DNA from: Paraburkholderia acidipaludis NBRC 101816
GTDB taxonomy: Bacteria > Pseudomonadota > Gammaproteobacteria > Burkholderiales > Burkholderiaceae
DNA: 64,000 nucleotides
NCBI RefSeq assembly: GCF_000684975.1
Contig: NZ_BAXZ01000031.1
Span: forward strand, 1-64,000
Reading direction: 5' to 3'
Below the pieces are notes generated by a model. It did not search any database. It saw only the letters and a list, made by a program, of their open reading frames with translations, and was not told the DNA's origin. Of the stretch, positions 55,657 to 63,386 are shown one piece after another (within the stretch, counting starts at the first letter, position 1; every line of letters starts with the position of its first letter). The translations under genes were made by a program, and so were the position numbers.

Positions 55657-55923
55657 ATGGCCAAAGAAGAACTGCTGGAACTCGACGGAATCGTGGACGA
55701 AGTGCTGCCGGACAGCCGTTATCGCGTCACGCTCGACAATGGTGTCGTTGTAGGGGCGTACGCGTCCGGCCGAATTCGCAAGAATCACATTCGCATCCTT
55801 GCAGGCGATCGGGTAACGCTGGAACTCTCTGTGTACGACCTGACGAAAGGACGAATCAATTTCCGCCATAAGGATGAGCGAAGCGGTCCCGCAACGCCAA
55901 GAGCCGCATTTCGCCGTCGTTGA
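55657..55923 (+). CDS. infA: Translation initiation factor IF-1 (accessory copy)
   Basis: An 88-residue S1/OB-fold protein with the IF-1 pattern: MAKEELLELDGIVDEVLPDS, RYRVTLDNGVVVGAYASGRIRKNHIRILAGD, and a basic C-terminal tail longer than the usual 72-residue IF-1. The canonical infA normally lies in a ribosomal-protein locus, so this is probably a second copy, here next to rpsU and cspA. AGGAACC precedes the ATG. Confidence 0.88.
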   Translation: MAKEELLELDGIVDEVLPDSRYRVTLDNGVVVGAYASGRIRKNHIRILAGDRVTLELSVYDLTKGRINFRHKDERSGPATPRAAFRRR

Positions 55924-56030
55924 CGGCGCGATACGCGGCCGTCGCCTGTGACCCTTACCTGTGCCACGACGCTGCGCGCACATCCACATCACGATTCGCC
56001 ATTGCTGGCGGACCTCAATCAAGGAAAATA

Positions 56031-56243
56031 GTGACTACCGTAATTCTGAAACCCGACGAACCCGTGGAAGTTGCGTTACGCCGTTTCCGTCGTGCGATCG
56101 AGCGCACAGGCCTGATTCCGGAGCTTCGTACCCGGACAGCCTATGAAAAACCTACCGCAGAACGCAAGCGCAAAAAGGCTGCTGCAGTGGCTCGCCTGCG
56201 CAAGCAGATCAAACGGTCGTTGCCACCGAAAAAGCAGTACTGA
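56031..56243 (+). CDS. rpsU: Ribosomal protein bS21
   Basis: A 70-residue bS21 homologue: VILKPDEPVEVALRRFRRAIE and the basic KRKKAAAVARLRKQIKR tail. The start is GTG at 56031 with an AAGGAAA ribosome binding site. bS21 helps the 30S subunit select mRNAs; in Burkholderiaceae several rpsU copies are common. It follows infA by 107 bases in the same orientation. Confidence 0.93.
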   Translation: MTTVILKPDEPVEVALRRFRRAIERTGLIPELRTRTAYEKPTAERKRKKAAAVARLRKQIKRSLPPKKQY

Positions 56244-56575
56244 CCGGGAACTGCAGGGCAGTCTTGCAGAAGCGGTACGTCCGGTGCCCAGCCGGGCATC
56301 TCGCGTAACCTCCGCATGAGAACCGGTTCTGATCTGGGCCCAGGTGCCGGTTGAGTTCGCATAGCGGCCACTCGATTTTCTGCGATCGATAGACCGCTCC
56401 GGGTCGGAATGCGTCAGTAGCATGAAGTGCACACCTGATCAACCGATGTCGTGGATTACGCGCGCGGACCCGTTGTACACGAACCGAAGTGACGGCGCGG
56501 CGGCACCCGCGTCTCGCAGCGGTTTCCCGGTATGATCGGCAGGTACGCTGAGACATTCATCGAGGGACAACGCGC
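56244..56575. other. Gap between rpsU and the DUF3455 gene
   Basis: Nothing convincing is seen: no gene, repeat or clear terminator. Confidence 0.5.
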
Positions 56576-57130
56576 ATGACCCAATCGATTCGTAGAGGCG
56601 GCCGTGGCGTCCGCCGGGCAACGCGGCGCGCCTTTGCGATCGCGACGGCGCTGGCCGGCAGCGTGGCGCTTTCGTTGGCCCAAGCCCAGACGCCGGTGCC
56701 GGACGTTCTGCAGCCCGCCGGCACGACGCACGTGGTGGCCTCGCTCGAGGCATCGGGCGTGCAGATCTACGTGTGCAGGCGCGACGCCGCGAATCAACTG
56801 GCATGGACCTTCCAGGCGCCGCAAGCCGATCTCTACGACGCCTCCGGCCAGCTCGTCGTCAGGCACAGCGCGGGACCGTCGTGGGAAGCGCCGGACGGCA
56901 GCCGGATCACCGGCAAGCTGCTGCAGCACGCCGCCAATCCCGACGACGGCGCGGCGATCCCAATGCTGCTCCTCTCATCCACCAATGCGGGCGGTCTGGG
57001 TCTCCTGAGCACGGTGCGCTACGTGCAGCGGCTTGCCACGCACGGCGGCGCGGCTCCCGCGCAAGCCTGTGTGCGCGAAGGCGAGGAAGGGCGTAGCCCC
57101 TATCTCGCGGAGTACGTGTTCCTCGAATGA
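56576..57130 (+). CDS. DUF3455 domain-containing exported protein
   Basis: A 184-residue protein with a long basic signal peptide (RRATRRAFAIATALAGSVALS, cleavage near AQA-QT) and a DUF3455 domain: DVLQPAGTTHVVASLEASGVQ, IYVCR, LAWTFQAPQADLYDASG and SAGPSWEAPDGSRITGKLL. The function of the family is unknown. Its GC is again high, unlike the orphans upstream. Confidence 0.85.
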   Translation: MTQSIRRGGRGVRRATRRAFAIATALAGSVALSLAQAQTPVPDVLQPAGTTHVVASLEASGVQIYVCRRDAANQLAWTFQAPQADLYDASGQLVVRHSAGPSWEAPDGSRITGKLLQHAANPDDGAAIPMLLLSSTNAGGLGLLSTVRYVQRLATHGGAAPAQACVREGEEGRSPYLAEYVFLE

Positions 57131-57278
57131 CCGTGGTGCGAACACACGTGTACCGTGTGGCCGCGCCACGGCACGTGTGCTGCTGGCGCAGTCGTCGTCC
57201 TGAAAGCCGAATCGTACGCGGCGCTGTTCGATCGATAGTCCACATTGAGGTGCACTGAGGGAGTGCACTGGATCTATC

Positions 57279-57788
57279 TTGGGTCGGAGCGTCGGTAGCC
57301 GGCGGACGGCGAAATACCGGTTCCGATGCGGTCACGGTCACAAATGGGAAGTTGCGGGTATTGAAGTCATGCGCAAGGCGTGGTGCCCGCAATGCTTCGC
57401 GGAACGGATACGGCGGCCGAACGGGATGACCGAACTTCAGCAAGCGGCCAGGGACCGCAGTGGCGAGTGTCTGTCGACGGAATATACGGGCGTCACTCAC
57501 AGGTATCTGTGTCGATGCAGGGACGGGCACGAATGGTCGATGCACGGCTTTCAGATTCTCGCGGGCGGCAGGTGTGCCGTCTGTCGCACGGAAGAGCGGC
57601 AGCGGTCAGGTCTCGAACGGATGCGGACCGCCGCGAACGAGCGAGGCGGCATCTGTCTGTCCGATGCGTACATCGACAACGTACCGCCGCGCCCATCAAT
57701 CAGTGGCGTTCGGCGCGCGCGCCGCTTCACGAATTCGCCCAGTTTTACGGCGTCTGAGCATTCCGCGTCCCTGCCTGCGCTTCTTTAA
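57279..57788 (+). CDS. Degenerate zinc-ribbon repeat protein
   Basis: The reading frame contains two copies of a treble-clef/zinc-ribbon unit: FRCGHGHKWEVAG...WCPQC and CRCRDGHEWSMHGF...RCAVC, linked by ARDRSGECLSTEYTG; a third linker (GGICLSDAYIDNV) begins but is followed by unrelated sequence, as if truncated or frameshifted near 57685. The only start in frame is a TTG at 57279 without a ribosome binding site, so the N-terminus may also be lost. Complete relatives carry many such repeats. Probably a fragment. Function unknown. Confidence 0.5.
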   Translation: MGRSVGSRRTAKYRFRCGHGHKWEVAGIEVMRKAWCPQCFAERIRRPNGMTELQQAARDRSGECLSTEYTGVTHRYLCRCRDGHEWSMHGFQILAGGRCAVCRTEERQRSGLERMRTAANERGGICLSDAYIDNVPPRPSISGVRRARRFTNSPSFTASEHSASLPALL

Positions 57789-58201
57789 AGCGCCGCCCGA
57801 ATCCGCTGGGCGATCGCTTCGAGCTTCGCCATGTCGGCCATTTCACGTGCGTGCGGACGCAACGTTTCGCCTTCGCGGCGCGGAATCACGTGGAAATGGA
57901 CGTGCGGCACGGTCTGGCCGGCCGCCGCGCCGTTGAACTGGGCAATCAGGAGGCCTTCCGGCGCGAGCGCCGCGCGCACCGCCACCGCCACTTTCTGGGT
58001 CACGGCGATGGCCGCCATGGCGGCTTCGGCCGGGAGTTCGTAGATCTGCTCGGCCGGTGCTTTCGGCAGTACCAGCACGTGGCCGTCGGCCTGGGGCATC
58101 ACGTCCATGATCGCGAGCGTGCTGTCGTCTTCGCAGACCTTGATGCAGGAGAGTTCGCCGCGCAGGATGCGCGCAAAGATGTTGTTCGGATCGTAGGCCA
58201 T
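57785..58201 (-). CDS. HIT family protein
   Basis: A 138-residue histidine-triad hydrolase of the Hint/Fhit type. The catalytic triad is HVHFHVIPR. The N-terminal FARILRGELSCIKV and LVLPKAP segments are typical. These enzymes hydrolyse nucleotidyl phosphoramidates or dinucleotides. It ends 4 bases inside the degenerate zinc-ribbon frame and diverges from the methyltransferase gene. Confidence 0.92.
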   Translation of the reverse strand: MAYDPNNIFARILRGELSCIKVCEDDSTLAIMDVMPQADGHVLVLPKAPAEQIYELPAEAAMAAIAVTQKVAVAVRAALAPEGLLIAQFNGAAAGQTVPHVHFHVIPRREGETLRPHAREMADMAKLEAIAQRIRAAL

Positions 58202-58366
58202 GGGTTCTCCCGGGTGCGCGGCTTGCGCCAGGCGTGGAAACGGTCAAACGGCGATTATGGCGCACGCTGGCGGCGTCTGTCGGCTTTCCTGCAGGATTTT
58301 GTGGCCGGGTGCATCATAAGAGTTCGCAACGAGCGCGACGACGAACGTCCTGATACGGAGCACGCC

Positions 58367-59533
58367 ATGTCTACGACCGATCTCGAAGCAGCCCATTCCG
58401 CCCACGAGACCACCGATTCGGCGGCCTGGCGGTTTGCCGCCGACCTGCTGTCGCATGCCGACGTGCAGCTCAACGGCACGCGCGCGTGGGACATGCTCAT
58501 CCACGATCCCCATGTGCCGGAGCGCGTGCTTGCGCTGGGCAATCTGGGCCTCGGCGAGGCCTATATGGATGGCCAGTGGGATTGCGAGCAGCTCGACGAA
58601 TTCTTCGCCCATGTGCTGCGCGCGCACCTGGACGAACGGATCGATCCCGCGCGGCTCGTTTTCCATGCGTTGAAGGCGCGGCTCATGAACCGACAGACCG
58701 CGCGGCGTGCCTGGAAAGTGGGACAAAAGCACTACGACATCGGCAACGCGTTCTACGAGACCATGCTCGACCGCCGCATGACGTACACCTGCGGTTACTG
58801 GTCGGGGGGCGCGAAGACGCTCGACGAAGCGCAGGAAGCCAAGCTCGATCTGATCTGCCGGAAGCTCGGGCTCGAGCCGGGCATGCGCTTGCTCGATATC
58901 GGCTGCGGCTGGGGCAGCCTCATGCAGTTCGCCGCCGAACACTATGGCGTGTCGTGCGTAGGCGTGACGATTTCGAAGGAGCAGGCGGCGCTCGGCGCCG
59001 GACGCTGCCAGGGTCTGCCCGTCGAATTCCGGCTGCAGGACTACCGGCTGCTCGACGAACGCTTCGACCGCATTGCGAGCGTGGGCATGTTCGAGCATGT
59101 CGGGCCGAAGAACTACCGCACTTATATGGAGGTGGCGCACCGCTGCCTCGCCGACGAGGGTATTTTCCTGCTGCACACGATCGGCAAGAACCGCCGCGAG
59201 ACCACGCCCGATGCGTGGATCGACAAGTACATTTTCCCCAACGGCGAGTTGCCGACCATCGGCCAGATCGCCGATGCCTCGGGCGGCCTGTTCGTCACCG
59301 AGGACCTGCACAACTTCGGCGCCGACTACGACCGCACGTTGATGGCCTGGCACGCGAACTTCGAAGCGGCCTGGCCGCGTTTCGAGGCCGACATGGGGCC
59401 GCGGTTCTATCGTATGTGGCGCTACTACCTGCTTTCGTGTGCGGGCGCGTTCCGCGCACGCGACATCCAGCTCTGGCAGTGGGTGCTGACGAAGAACGGG
59501 CTCTTCGGCGGCTACAGGCGCCCCGCGTCGTGA
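58367..59533 (+). CDS. cfa: Cyclopropane-fatty-acyl-phospholipid synthase family methyltransferase
   Basis: A 388-residue SAM-dependent enzyme of the Cfa family. An N-terminal lipid-binding region (GLGEAYMDGQWDCEQLDEFF) precedes HYDIGNAFYETMLDRRMTYTCGYW and the SAM motif LLDIGCGWGSLM; SVGMFEHVGPKNY follows, as in Cfa. It methylenates unsaturated acyl chains in membrane phospholipids, often in stationary phase or acid stress. CGGAG precedes the ATG. Confidence 0.92.
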   Translation: MSTTDLEAAHSAHETTDSAAWRFAADLLSHADVQLNGTRAWDMLIHDPHVPERVLALGNLGLGEAYMDGQWDCEQLDEFFAHVLRAHLDERIDPARLVFHALKARLMNRQTARRAWKVGQKHYDIGNAFYETMLDRRMTYTCGYWSGGAKTLDEAQEAKLDLICRKLGLEPGMRLLDIGCGWGSLMQFAAEHYGVSCVGVTISKEQAALGAGRCQGLPVEFRLQDYRLLDERFDRIASVGMFEHVGPKNYRTYMEVAHRCLADEGIFLLHTIGKNRRETTPDAWIDKYIFPNGELPTIGQIADASGGLFVTEDLHNFGADYDRTLMAWHANFEAAWPRFEADMGPRFYRMWRYYLLSCAGAFRARDIQLWQWVLTKNGLFGGYRRPAS

Positions 59534-59537
59534 GGCA

Positions 59538-59918
59538 TTAGTGCATGACGGCCGACACGGTGGCGATGCCGAGGATCGTCATCGCCACCGAAGCGCACAC
59601 GTGGATGGCGATTTCGCCGAGCGCCCAGCCGAAGCGGCCTCCCTGCAGGTGCGAGACCACTTCGGCGGAGAAGGTCGAGAAGGTCGAAAGTCCGCCCATG
59701 AGGCCGGTGATGACGAAGAGGCGCCATTCGGGCGGCACGTCGGGCATGCGCGCGAAGAACGCGACGGCCACGCCGATCACATAGCCCGCGATCACGTTGG
59801 ATGCGAGCGTGCCGAGCGGCAGTTCGGGGAAGAGTGCATTCAGGCGCAGGCCGAGCACCCAGCGCAGGAGGGAACCGAGCGCGCCGCCGATGCCGACTGC
59901 GAGTATGGACAGATACAT
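59538..59918 (-). CDS. crcB: Fluoride exporter CrcB/Fluc
   Basis: A 126-residue four-helix Fluc channel: GGALGSLLRWVLG, the conserved TLASNVIAGYVIGV with the channel Asn, and GGLSTFSTFS with the Phe-box. It exports fluoride as a dual-topology dimer. No fluoride riboswitch is recognised in the 165 bases before its start. Convergent with cfa (4-base gap) and divergent from lutA. Confidence 0.93.
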   Translation of the reverse strand: MYLSILAVGIGGALGSLLRWVLGLRLNALFPELPLGTLASNVIAGYVIGVAVAFFARMPDVPPEWRLFVITGLMGGLSTFSTFSAEVVSHLQGGRFGWALGEIAIHVCASVAMTILGIATVSAVMH

Positions 59919-60083
59919 GGTGTGAACAGGTTGTAGGCGCAAGGAAGACCCGCGAACGGCAGGCCTTACGTCGATGCCGGAGTTTAGCACCGAGCCCCTT
60001 GAACGTCGGCGCCCCAGATTAGCGTGGCCTTGGCGGCGATCGGCAGTAAAATGGCCGAGTCCCCGTCCGCTCCGAGTCACTGC

Positions 60084-60827
60084 ATGAAAGTCGCCCTTTT
60101 CATCCCGTGTTTTATCGACGCGTTCTACCCCGAGGTGGGTATCGCGACACTCGAACTGCTGGAGCGGTTCGGCTGCGAAGTCGACTATCCCTCCGGGCAA
60201 ACCTGTTGCGGCCAGCCCATGGCCAATAGCGGCGCGCAGGCCGAGGCGGCGGGCGCGGAGCGCGTGTTCGTGCGCGCTTTCGCCGGCTACGACTATATCG
60301 TCGGCCCGTCGGCCAGCTGCGTGAACCACGTGCGCGACCACCTCACCGCCATCGAGCAGACCGACGAGGTGCGCAAGGTCCGGGTCTCCACCTACGAGCT
60401 CGTCGAATTCCTTCACGACGTGCTGGGCGCGCGCGAGTTCCCGTGGGCCGAGTTTCCGTGGCGTATCGGCCTGCACAACAGTTGCAGCGCGTTGCGGCAT
60501 CTGCACGAAGCCTCGATTTCGGAGGTCGCGGGCCCCGCGTTCTCCAAGCCGCGCACGCTCCTCGAAGGCGTGAAGGGTATCGAGTTCGTGCAGCCGAAAC
60601 GTCCCGACGAGTGCTGCGGCTTCGGCGGCACCTTCGCCGTGACGGAGGAGGCCGTGTCCGTGCGCATGGGGCAGGACAAGGTGGTCGATCACGTGGGCGC
60701 GGGCGCGCAGTACATCGTTTCGGGCGACATGTCGTGCCTCATGCATCAGCAGGGGTGTGCCGAGCGCATGAACGCCGACGTCCGCTTCATCCATATTGCC
60801 CAGGTGCTCAACGGAGCTCGCGAATGA
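60084..60827 (+). CDS. lutA: LutA/LldE, lactate utilisation protein A
   Basis: A 247-residue protein with two CCG domains, the cluster/heterodisulfide-reductase type: GQTCCGQPMANSG and PDECCGFGGTFAV, with SASCVNHVR and SGDMSCLMH. It is the first subunit of the LutABC complex oxidising L-lactate to pyruvate. The start is uncertain between 60084 and 60051. The stop overlaps lutB (ATGA). Confidence 0.92.
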   Translation: MKVALFIPCFIDAFYPEVGIATLELLERFGCEVDYPSGQTCCGQPMANSGAQAEAAGAERVFVRAFAGYDYIVGPSASCVNHVRDHLTAIEQTDEVRKVRVSTYELVEFLHDVLGAREFPWAEFPWRIGLHNSCSALRHLHEASISEVAGPAFSKPRTLLEGVKGIEFVQPKRPDECCGFGGTFAVTEEAVSVRMGQDKVVDHVGAGAQYIVSGDMSCLMHQQGCAERMNADVRFIHIAQVLNGARE

Positions 60828-62221
60828 AGCGCGTCGAACATGCGAAGCTGGCGAGCGGTTTTCTTGCCCATCCGGAGCACGTGAGTTTCCACGACAAGCG
60901 GCTCTGGGATCTGCGCATGAAGCGCGATGCGCAGGCGCAGGCGATTCCCGAGTGGGAGACGCTGCGCGCGCTCGCTTCCGCGATCAAGGGGCACACGCTC
61001 TCCCGGCTTGCCGACTACCTCGAGCAGTTCGTGAGCAACGCCGAGGCCAACGGCGTGCACGTGCACTTCGCCGATAACGCGGAGGAGCACAACGAAACCG
61101 TGTACCGGCTGCTGAGCGAGCGCGGCATGACGGGGCTCGTGAAGAGCAAGTCGATGCTCACCGACGAGTGCGAGATGCGCCCGTATCTGGAGTCGCGCGG
61201 CATCACGGTGATGGAGACGGATCTGGGCGAGCGGATCCAGCAGCTCGATTCGCAACCGCCCAGCCATATCGTGGTGCCGGCGGTGCACAAGCTGCGCGGC
61301 GACGTGGCGCAAGTCTTCAGCCGCACGATCGGCACGGATCCGCACAACGACGATATCCACTATCTCGCGCAAAGCCAGCGCATGAACACGCGGCCCTGGT
61401 TCGTGCGCGAGAAAACGGCCGGCATGACGGGCTGCAATTTCGCGGTGGCCGAAACGGGCACGGTGGTGGTCTGCACGAACGAGGGCAATGCCGATCTTTC
61501 CGCGAACATGCCGCCGCTGCATATCGTCTCCATGGGCATCGAAAAGCTGATTCCGCGCATTTCGGACCTCGGCGTCTTTATCCGCCTGCTGTCGCGCAGC
61601 GCGCTCGGTTCGCCGATTACGCAGTACACCTCACATTTCCGCGCGCCGCGCGAGGGGGCGGAGCTGCATTTCGTCCTTGTCGACAACGGTCGTTCGGAGC
61701 GTCTCGCGATGCCCGACTTCTGGTACTCGCTCAAGTGCATCCGCTGCGGCGCATGCATGAATACGTGCCCCGTCTACCGGCGCAGCGGCGGCCTTTCGTA
61801 TGGCAGCACCTATGCGGGGCCCATCGGCGCGATCATCAACCCGACCTTCGACCTCAAGCGCTTCAGCGCGCTGCCGTTCGCTTCCACGCTCAACGGCAGC
61901 TGCACCAACGTGTGTCCCGTCAAGATCAATATCCACGAGCAGATTTATCAGTGGCGCCAGGTGATCGCCGCGCGCCACGAGGTGCCCTTCGTCAAGAAGG
62001 AGGTGCTGAAGATGGCCGGGCGCCTGCTCGCGAGCCCGACACTCTATCGCGGCGCGGTGGCCTCGCTCGAAGGCGCGCTGCGGCGCTTGCCCAACTTCAT
62101 GATCTACAACCCGCTCAATATCTGGGGGCGCCAGCGCGAACTGCCGCAAGCGCCGCCCATGACCTTTCACGCGTGGTACAAAAAGAACCGGCAAGGAGGC
62201 AGCGGCCATGGCCAGTCGTGA
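60824..62221 (+). CDS. lutB: LutB/LldF, iron-sulphur lactate utilisation protein
   Basis: A 465-residue protein with an N-terminal LUD-type domain and a C-terminal ferredoxin-like region: CIRCGACMNTCPVYRR and CTNVCPVKINIHEQI hold the two [4Fe-4S] clusters. It passes electrons from lactate in LutABC. Translationally coupled to lutA and overlapping lutC by 14 bases. Confidence 0.94.
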   Translation: MKRVEHAKLASGFLAHPEHVSFHDKRLWDLRMKRDAQAQAIPEWETLRALASAIKGHTLSRLADYLEQFVSNAEANGVHVHFADNAEEHNETVYRLLSERGMTGLVKSKSMLTDECEMRPYLESRGITVMETDLGERIQQLDSQPPSHIVVPAVHKLRGDVAQVFSRTIGTDPHNDDIHYLAQSQRMNTRPWFVREKTAGMTGCNFAVAETGTVVVCTNEGNADLSANMPPLHIVSMGIEKLIPRISDLGVFIRLLSRSALGSPITQYTSHFRAPREGAELHFVLVDNGRSERLAMPDFWYSLKCIRCGACMNTCPVYRRSGGLSYGSTYAGPIGAIINPTFDLKRFSALPFASTLNGSCTNVCPVKINIHEQIYQWRQVIAARHEVPFVKKEVLKMAGRLLASPTLYRGAVASLEGALRRLPNFMIYNPLNIWGRQRELPQAPPMTFHAWYKKNRQGGSGHGQS

Positions 62222-62795
62222 AGCGTTCATCGCACGCGTGCGCGCCGCACAGCCCGCCGCGCTCGATCTGCCCGAGGTGCCGCTCTTCGCGACGCCCGCG
62301 GGCGACCTGGGCGAGCGTTTCGCGGCGTCGCTCGCGCTGATGGGCGGCCGCGCCGTGCAGGTCGCGTCCGCGGACGCGGTACTGCCCTGGATTCACGAAC
62401 GCTTCGGTCCCCGAACCGAAATCGCATCGGCGGTGCCGGAAGTTTCGGGCACGGTCGCGCTCGACGCCACGATGCCGCCGACCCAGCTCGAAAAGGTCGA
62501 CGTGGGCGTCGTGCGGGCGCGCTTCGGCGTGGCGGAGACGGGCTCGGTGTGGCTCAGCGAGCGCGAATACATCGTGAACGCGCTTGGCTACATCGTTCAG
62601 CATCTGGTCGTGCTGCTCGATTTCACGCAGATCGTCGGCGGCCTGCAGGACGCGTACCGGCGCGACGATTTTCGCAGCGCGCGCTACGCGGCGCTCGTAA
62701 CCGGGCCCTCCGCAACGGCCGATATTGAAGGCGTGCTGATTCAGGGCGCGCAAGGGGTGAAGTCGCTGACGGTGGTGGGGCTGCCGGCTTCGTGA
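62208..62795 (+). CDS. lutC: LutC/LldG, LUD domain lactate utilisation protein
   Basis: A 195-residue LUD-domain protein: VGVVRARFGVAETGSVWL and the C-terminal GPSATADIEGVLIQGAQG signature. The third LutABC subunit. AAGGAGG precedes the ATG, inside the lutB end. No LutR regulator is adjacent. Confidence 0.92.
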   Translation: MASREAFIARVRAAQPAALDLPEVPLFATPAGDLGERFAASLALMGGRAVQVASADAVLPWIHERFGPRTEIASAVPEVSGTVALDATMPPTQLEKVDVGVVRARFGVAETGSVWLSEREYIVNALGYIVQHLVVLLDFTQIVGGLQDAYRRDDFRSARYAALVTGPSATADIEGVLIQGAQGVKSLTVVGLPAS

Positions 62796-62861
62796 GCGCG
62801 CGGCAAGCGCGTCGCGCATTCGCTTGCCGCTCCGCGGAGCGTACGCAAACAGGAGAGGCTT

Positions 62862-63326
62862 ATGCCGCGCAAGACACTCAACGCATCGCGGCTTCAGGAA
62901 GCAGTGAGCCGACGCCTGCACAAGCTTCAGGAAGTGATCGATGACGGCGTGAAGTTCGTCGTGCCGCGGCCGCAGCTTCAGCCGGCGGATCGCACGGGCT
63001 GCAACTGGACGATGAAACACTTCGGCAATGCCGCGGGCTTCGAGGCGAGCATTGCCGATGTGCTCGCGAAAGTGCAGGCCGAGTACAACCTCGCGGCCGA
63101 GGGAGAAGACGAGCAGGAAGAGCAGGACGAGGGGCGGCCCGATCCGTTCGGTCAAACGGTGCGGGCCGGTAAGGCGAATCCGTTTGGCGAAGCCGCGGGG
63201 CCGGCGAAGGCGTCGAACCCGTTCGGAGAGGCAAAGCCCGCCGGAAAGGCCGATCCGTTCGGTGCGGCGGAGGAGCCTGCCGCGCCGGCAGTGAAGCAGC
63301 CTGCTGATCCGTTCGGCGACGCCTGA
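62862..63326 (+). CDS. Hypothetical protein with C-terminal PFG repeats
   Basis: A 154-residue protein. The N-terminal 80 residues look like a small folded domain (MPRKTLNASRLQEAVSRRLH, then LQPADRTGCNWTMKHFGNAAG). After an acidic EDEQEEQDE run, the tail has five PFG repeats preceded by Asn or Asp (DPFGQ, NPFGE, NPFGE, DPFGA, DPFGD) in a Pro/Ala/Lys linker. CAGGAGAGG precedes the ATG. I do not recognise a functional family; conservation beside lutC is plausible. No signal peptide. Confidence 0.7.
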   Translation: MPRKTLNASRLQEAVSRRLHKLQEVIDDGVKFVVPRPQLQPADRTGCNWTMKHFGNAAGFEASIADVLAKVQAEYNLAAEGEDEQEEQDEGRPDPFGQTVRAGKANPFGEAAGPAKASNPFGEAKPAGKADPFGAAEEPAAPAVKQPADPFGDA

Positions 63327-63386
63327 GCCAGCCCTCGGCGGCGCGGCAGGCGCCGCCCTGAGCCGTCGGGGCGCGCCGCGTTGCCG

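Noticed and set aside
59919..60083. Possible fluoride riboswitch before crcB
   Set aside because: The short upstream region does not show the conserved crcB-motif elements I could recognise.
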